In this document: positions 57,760 to 64,000 of the stretch, piece after piece
Layout: every line of letters starts with the position of its first letter
Position numbering within the stretch: position 1 is the stretch's first letter
Source of the DNA: Acholoe squamosa
Taxonomy: Eukaryota > Annelida > Polychaeta > Phyllodocida > Polynoidae
Reading direction: 5' to 3'
Assembly: GCA_949317995.1 (NCBI GenBank)
Contig: OX439046.1
Coordinates: forward strand, 61,359,774 to 61,423,773
Length of the DNA stretch: 64,000 nucleotides
Notes under the pieces: generated by a model
Seen by the model: only the letters and a program-made list of their open reading frames with translations
Databases searched by the model: none
Told to the model about the DNA's origin: nothing
Program-made: the position numbers and the translations under genes

Positions 57760-60700
57760 ATCAATGTTTTGAAATAGGGCTAATAATCATGCATGATCCA
57801 TCAACCAATAAAAGGTGAAGCCTCCCTGTGACCAATGTAACACATAAACCTTAGCTTGAGATGGTTTACTAGTTGAAACCCTGTGAAACTGGGCATGTGC
57901 AGAAAAGAACTACTCAAGCCTCTATGATGGTCTGATCAGGACTCAGATGGGGCCAGGATGTTTTTGTGTTACCCTCATCATAGGTCTGATAGAAAACCCT
58001 CCCCTCCCAGCTACATAGCTGGTACCACACTCCTGTACCTTAGACCCTTCCTGAGATCGCATAGCCTCCTCTATGCACCCCATGTGGGTTTTATAGAAAT
58101 ATACTCTCACCTATGTCTAGGCCATACCTTTCAGGGCCATTGGTACATGGGAGCATTGTGCTTGAACCGTCATTGCTAGCCCTGTGGTGAATGTAAAGAA
58201 GAATTATAAGGATGATAGGGATGATAGGGAGTGAATAGAGTTACCCTCTTTTGAGATGCTCTGCAAGGGGTCCGACTGAGATAACCCTTCAATCTCTGCA
58301 TGATGGCCAAAGACCCACCTGCCCTCTGGTGATAATGGAGAGAGTGAACAGAAGGAAGTGAAGGAAGAAATATTGGTTTAATACATTTAAAGAATGATGT
58401 TGCAGCCAATGAGCACCCTCCACTCAGAATGTCTAAATGGTCAAACATACAACATACATCAGGTCGGCCTATATCAGAGGGTTTAGAGTTGAGCACAGGA
58501 GGGTCTTGCCAAAAAGGAAACAAGAACCAAACGATAAAACGTGCACGTTTGTGTATTGCCAAATATTTTCTCACAAACTCGTTTAGATGAAACATGAAGT
58601 TTTTTTTTACCAACTCAGAAAGTGTTTTCTTGATCATTTTGCTGTACATTCTTTGTCAATACTATGAACATGAGTTAGGCTATGTACGTTTCTATCAATT
58701 TTTAGCAGGTTCCTCCTCGTTATCTTTTGGCAAGACCCTCCAGGGGATAGGACATAACACCCCCAGCACTGCTGCCAGATACCCTGCTAGCACCTTTCAC
58801 ACCTTTGATATCTACTCTCACACACCCTTCCCCCTATTGGAACCCTTGGTGCCTGAACACATGGAACTAGCTCAGTGTGGGGCATGATAGGGTTAGAGAT
58901 AAGACCTTAGAGAAGCACCCCTTTGCTATCAGCTGTGCTGCAGACTCTACCCCCCCCGCCCTCACAACCCCCAATATTGAGCTCAGAACTCTTGTAACTG
59001 GGGTTGGAACTGCGTTCCGATCGGGGAATTCTTAACTCTTTAAGGACAGGGTCACACCTCAGGGTCTATGTCCGTTTGTTTTCCTGATGCACTATGGGGT
59101 GAAGCATTGTTACAGCATGTATCTCAAAGGGCAATTGCATAGTGCTGGCATGATGCATGAATTTATCATTGGTGAGTTACTTGCTAGGATTCCCTTCAAG
59201 GATTCCAGTTTTTAAAGTGTTGTAATTACAACACTTAGACAAGTCCCCACTTCAGTATGCATTGCGCTATTGATTTGCGGTCATCAAGATTCCAAGATTT
59301 TGCACCATTGTTAGGTCCAGTAAATCTCAGAGTTTGTGCAATGGCGGTCTCCCTTAATTCAGCACATACCTTTGATAGATGCACCTTGGACAGACATTCC
59401 TTGATTCAGAGACTTGAATTTATTCATGTAGTAGCTAATCCCTAGTACGCTTTCACTTTCCTTTCATCTTAAACTACATTGTGTGTCTTCAGATTGCCAA
59501 CTTCTATATTAAAGAGCGATCAAAGGATATTTATCTCTTTCTCTTAAAATAAGAAAAATATAACAATTGCCTGTGTTTCATGCAATGATCACTAATAAAT
59601 AAAGTATTAATGTCCATGTATGAGTCCGACTCATGCGGGATCTACCCATCCCCTCTCACCAACACCAACCCTGTCATCATCCCCAGGTTGTATTGCAGTA
59701 AGACGTGTTACCTAATACTGAGAATCATTAATCCTGGTAATCTGCAGCACGTGTACATGGACACGTGTGTCTCCTAAAGCCCACAGCTGCATACTCTGGT
59801 ACCCTGAGGTATAAAGCCTCAGGGCACCACCGTACAGGCAGCAGTATAAGAAGCAACAAAGCCTAGTGGGAATACAATAATTTAATTCCCACTATGTCTC
59901 ACTTATAAGTAGGCAGGAATTGGAAATACTCCTCACTCTTCAAACATAGATTTTACTTTTCTAGTCTGAAACATGAGCCTGAAGAGTGTCAGGTTCAGGG
60001 ACATTGTGGCAGTCACCAGTGCCTATATATTGCACTAGGTACGAGTGTAACAGCTGCACTCCATGCTACTCTACCTTCCTCTAGTCCCTAGAGCCTTCAT
60101 TTCTCTACCCATAAGAAATGTAGAATCGCTAAGTTCTATTTTTTAATGAGCAGGATAAAGTAAACAGCATAACACCTTTTAGGTTATTTATTTCAGCCTG
60201 GGTGTAGGCTCTTCATATTGACAAGTTCTATAAAGATCATCCAGCCGTTTCTTTATATATACCAGCTGGAGCTTCAGCGATAGGGTGCTAGGTCTTTTCC
60301 CTTTTTTATTCATTTTATTTGCTTACTTTGAAGACCTCATCATTAAATCATATAGTGCATACAGTCATTGTCTTTATAGTTGAGACTGGTTAGACAGGTC
60401 CTGCCAGCAAATATGTCCTAATATATAGGTATCACTGATGCTTGAGCATTTCGCAGTAAATGATAAAGGACTGTAAACTTTGTAAGGCAAAGTTATTTGG
60501 CCACTACATCTACCCTGTATTGCATACACATAAAGGTACAGGTGCATAAAGCAGAACCTATTCATTTATGTCAATTCTTTGAAGACAATGTGATACATAT
60601 ACATTTACTCGATACCTTACTGCAGCTGTTAAGAATTTCCCTCAATGTATCTACATCAAAGTACCTACGAATCACATCGATACAGCCTTTGAGAGTCACC

Positions 60701-61265
60701 TTTGCAAAGCGCTTCCATGCATCTTAACGACACAGGGCAATGCGCCATTAAAAATAAGACTTTACAGTGCTTATGGTCTAAACCCCAAACCTCACACCTG
60801 TACCATTAATTTTAGACACAGGTAGACTAGTGGCCAGACATGGTGGTAGGGGTGGGGTTGATGTGCAGGGGGCCTGTCTGTAGAAGACGAATGGGTCCTT
60901 CAGGAATCCCAGATATGACACTGATCTAGAGCCAGCAGCTCTAACAGGCCGAGCACACCAGCCACATGGCCACCTGGTTACCCTAAATGAAGGAGGAAGG
61001 GTCCTGATGGTTACTATACATAGGTACTGGTTGGTTTATCTGTGCAGGAGTGTAGCGGATCGCAATTAGAAAGGGAGCATGCTAATGGAAATAGAGCTTT
61101 TGTACCAAATGCAATTCAACAATAGAATATACACATCTTCTCAAACATAAAGAGAACCCAAAGTAAATTTGCATCAAAAACAGTGAAAGACTGAAAGGGC
61201 TGAATAGCCTGTGGAATCTCTAGTCCTAACATGTCAGCAGTAATGTGATGTTCAGTCAATGTGTT
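57760..61265. other. Non-coding stretch
   Basis: A 157-codon reverse frame (58176-58649) lacks any domain and its end runs through a short GGATGATAG repeat. A family A fragment lies at about 59090-59170. No exon supported. Confidence 0.4.
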
Positions 61266-61267
61266 AC

Positions 61268-61344
61268 CTTGAGGCCATGCATCCCTGAGCCGGCCGCTCC
61301 CTGGCCATCTCGGGATCCACCTTGTGAAAAGGTTGGGTCCTGTT
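61268..61344 (-). CDS. Weak exon candidate, GC-rich
   Basis: Reverse strand: after TTTATGTAG, 77 nt read NRTQPFHKVDPEMARERPAQ plus GCMAS to a CAAG|GTAACA donor, phase 0 to 2. It is GC-richer than its flanks. The acceptor tract is weak, and another frame is also open. Confidence 0.2.
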
Positions 61345-61843
61345 CTACATAAATCTGGCTGGTACATATATGTTTCCATACATATTTCTACATAACCAAC
61401 CCAAACCCAGTGTAACACCATACTCAACTCACTGTTTGCCCTCTATGGACTAAATTTGGCACACTTTTTCGTCAATACAAATCTTACTAAAGCGAATATT
61501 TTCACACTTTGTCTCCCAAACCATGTGCAGTAATTTTTGTACCATATTCCACCCTTCTAACAGATCAAATTGTGTACCTCTTGGACTGAATGAGAGCGGG
61601 GACTTTTCATATGCTCTACTCTTGACCAACTGCTTTGAAGGTGAAATCGGCAACATTTATAACAATATTTTGAATAGAAGAATAAAAGAAATGATCTATG
61701 GCCAGTGTAAGGACTTTTATATTTAATCTGCCACACCAGACACAGATGTAAAGGCATATAGATTGGTTGTCTGTGATGGATGAGTGTGTACATACATAAA
61801 GGGGTAGATGCTGCTATAGTCAGGTCTAGGTGACCACGTTATC

Positions 61844-61853
61844 CCTTTTAAGG
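61844..61853. promoter_or_regulatory. CArG-box word CCTTTTAAGG
   Basis: Matches the SRF consensus CC(A/T)6GG. Isolated; no gene context. Confidence 0.15.
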
Positions 61854-61859
61854 CAACAA

Positions 61860-62440
61860 AATCCATCTGTTATGTTTGAGTTCCTCTCGTGCCATGAACT
61901 ACAGATATAGCGCTAGTAGATAATTTGTCGTTACGACATTGGATATCTTGCTATCCCTGTTTTAGTGTTTCAAGCATATTATGTTTGACAGGTTACTCAT
62001 AGGAGCTGCATACATACGTCATAGAGACAAATGAGTATGGTACATTAAGCGATGTGTCGCCCTTAAATGGTAAAAGGGGTAGACACTACATACTATAGGT
62101 AGGGCTATACGTGGATAGGTGAAAGGAAGAGGTGGGAGATGAAAGCAGCAGATGAGGAGATGCCAGAGAGTAGAGTAATCAATATGTGCAGAGTAGAACA
62201 TTGCTTGCTGAAACGCAAGGCCTGCTATATGGCATGTCAGTCTATAGAGGGCAAACAGGCCATTTTATAGGGATTCCCTATGGGCAGAATAGACAGTGTT
62301 TTATCTATGTGAAGATCGCTGGGGAACATTGTGAGGTTTGCACAGATTTCTTATCATAAAGGTATTATTACTCACAGTATTAGTAGGATAGTTCTTTACA
62401 CCAGATCCAGTTACAAAGCACAGTATTGACCATTCGTATG
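61860..62440. other. Non-coding stretch
   Basis: Nothing supported. Confidence 0.4.
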
Positions 62441-62559
62441 ACTATACCCAGCAAATTGTCGTGACTCCTCGTCAACCTGTGTGAAGTGGCTCACACATGT
62501 CGCTAGATGGAACACGACGTCGCTATAGCACAAGATCACCAGGAATAGCAATGGTGGTG

Positions 62560-63060
62560 ATCACATGGCCTCACCTCAGATGGCGAGGATGGTGATCACT
62601 CAGACTCACCAGGGATGGCGACGCGGGTGATCACTCACCTCGCTAGATGAAACGCGCACCTCGTCATAGCACATGTTCACCAGGGATGGCGAGGATCGTG
62701 ATCACTCATCCTCACCAGGGATGGTGACATGAGTGATCACTCATCCTCACCAGGGATGGCGACATGAGTGATCACTCACTTCGCTAGATGAGACGCACAC
62801 CACGTCATAATGCACATTCACCACGGATGGCAAGGATTATGATTAGTCACCTCGCTAGATAAAACGTGTACGTCATAGCACAGGTTCACCTCAGAGGGTG
62901 AGGATCTTGATCACCCACACTCACCAGGGATGGCGACATGAGTGATCACTCACCTCGCTAGATGAAACGCGCACCACGTCATAGTGCAGGTTCACCATGG
63001 ATGGCGAGAGTGGTGATCACTCAGACTCACCAGTGATGGCGATGCTGGTGACCACTCATC
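62560..63060 (+). repeat. Left internal array of the 1.5-kb element
   Basis: Recurring words are TTCACCAGGGATGGCGACAT, GAGTGATCACTCA (an even GAGTGATCACTC palindrome) and CCTCGCTAGATGAAACGCGC. Units are mixed in order, with a short unit of about 35-40 bp. Confidence 0.8.
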
Positions 63061-63439
63061 TTGTTAGATGAAAAGCTCATGATCATCGACATTGGTAATC
63101 ATGCAGCCTCACATCTGCCAGATCAAAGTATGTTTTGCCAGAGAAGGTATTGCCATATGTATCTTCCCTCTAACCACAGACAAGGTGTTCATGTTGATAT
63201 TTACCTATGTATTTTTCCTGTAACCAGAGAAAAGGTGTTTATGGATAGTTGCTTTCATTTTAGAGATACCTCTATCTAAATTCAATTGATATTCTCTCTA
63301 TATAATCTTGTTTGATTCAACTCTGAAGTATTATATGGAAATCAGTGTGAAACAAAGCACATTTGATACGTATGAGACTTATACTTGATGCCCACACTTC
63401 CTAGATAGGCTACATGTTGAACAGTGGTGCTGTCTCAAC

Positions 63440-63860
63440 AACTTTGGCAATGGTGGTGATAAGTTGCCACTGTGAGTGAGAGTGAGTGACAGATGATGCA
63501 ATCCTCAGAGAGCATTGACTTGGAGTGACACAAATTCACGTATTGAGTGAGACCAATGTTGGCAATGGTGGTGATAAGTCGCCATTTTGAGAGAAGATTA
63601 ACTAGGAGTGATACACACTCAAGCAGTGAGTGAGAGCCATGTGGCAATGCAGGTGAAAAGTTGCCATTCTGACTGAGAGTTGACAGGCAGTGGCACATAC
63701 TCACGCAGTGAGTTAGATCCATGTTGGCGATGGTGGTGATAAGTCACCATGCTTTGTGAGGAATGACAAGGCGTGGCACATACTCACGCAGTGAGTGAGA
63801 TCATGTTGGCGACTGTTGTGATAAATCGCCATGCCATGTGAGACTGACACAGAGTGGCGA
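63440..63860 (+). repeat. Right internal array of the 1.5-kb element
   Basis: Five copies of TTGGCAATGGTGGTGATAAG followed by YCGCCAT and GTGAGTGAGA, spaced about 80-115 bp. Each copy can pair GGCGATGG with its own TCGCCAT. Confidence 0.8.
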
Positions 63861-64000
63861 AAGATGACGCAGTGAGTTATCACTCAGAAAGGAGTCACCA
63901 TTGATGACCAATCATGGCGACAGATAACGACAATTTGCTGGGTATAGTTTTATGCTTCTGCTGCACAAGTCAAAGCCCAAGAAAATAGTCTTCTTGTCAC

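Larger units (their letters stand above)
62441..63948. mobile_element. 1.5-kb element with perfect 22-bp terminal inverted repeats and internal arrays
   Basis: 62441-62462 (ACTATACCCAGCAAATTGTC...) is the exact reverse complement of 63927-63948. If the true end is CCCAGC, both sides are bordered by TATA. The interior is two subterminal arrays around a ~370-bp middle. There is no transposase-like frame, so it is non-autonomous. Confidence 0.85.

Noticed and set aside
58176-58649. 157-codon reverse-strand frame
   Set aside because: No domain, no splice context, and the 3' part is a short GGATGATAG repeat; expected by chance at this window size.
63435-63722. 95-codon reverse frame
   Set aside because: It is a translation of the right internal array of the 1.5-kb element.

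Overview
This is animal nuclear DNA, not microbial. It is AT-rich and non-coding for most of its length. It holds exon-like blocks bounded by GT/AG splice signals, microsatellites, tRNA-derived SINE heads, many short inverted-repeat (MITE-type) elements and two minisatellites. The repeat style resembles marine invertebrate genomes, but I cannot name the species. No rRNA, no intact tRNA gene, no CRISPR array and no operon is visible.

The only convincing gene lies on the + strand at the left end. A pyrimidine-rich tract leads to an ATG in an optimal context at 1293. A 462-nt block (1293-1754) can be joined through a 77-nt intron to a 1.85-kb proline-rich exon (1832-3682), which ends at a GT donor after the residues ILLKE. 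About 1.1 kb downstream, a second exon (4758-4886) has its own ATG. It repeats the same basic, serine-rich C-terminal module and ends at an equivalent donor in the same phase. The simplest reading is one gene with two alternative first exons: a long proline-rich N-terminus, or a 43-residue N-terminus dense in RRxS-type phosphorylation motifs. Three further + strand exon candidates (12079-12136, 17204-17334, 19892-19945) have good splice signals and phases that chain onto both first exons. They would add a transmembrane segment. They are hypotheses, because short open AG...GT windows are common in 64 kb.

The rest looks like long introns or intergenic DNA. Weaker exon candidates lie on the - strand (10338-10525, 26446-26534, 61268-61344, 24219-24488) and the + strand (21311-21465, 34263-34378, 41010-41204). 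A promoter-like cluster at 57069-57123 precedes a 19-codon signal-peptide-like reading frame at 57693.

Repeats dominate 7-64 kb. The main ones are a 1.5-kb element with perfect 22-bp terminal inverted repeats and internal satellite-like arrays (62441-63948); a 0.9-kb element flanked by TA (29385-30273); a 0.5-kb element flanked by TA and built of degenerate CAACATTGATT words (44063-44554); a 54-bp-arm foldback (14562-14690); a 12-copy 51-bp minisatellite open in two frames (22062-22673); and at least three dispersed families with several copies each.
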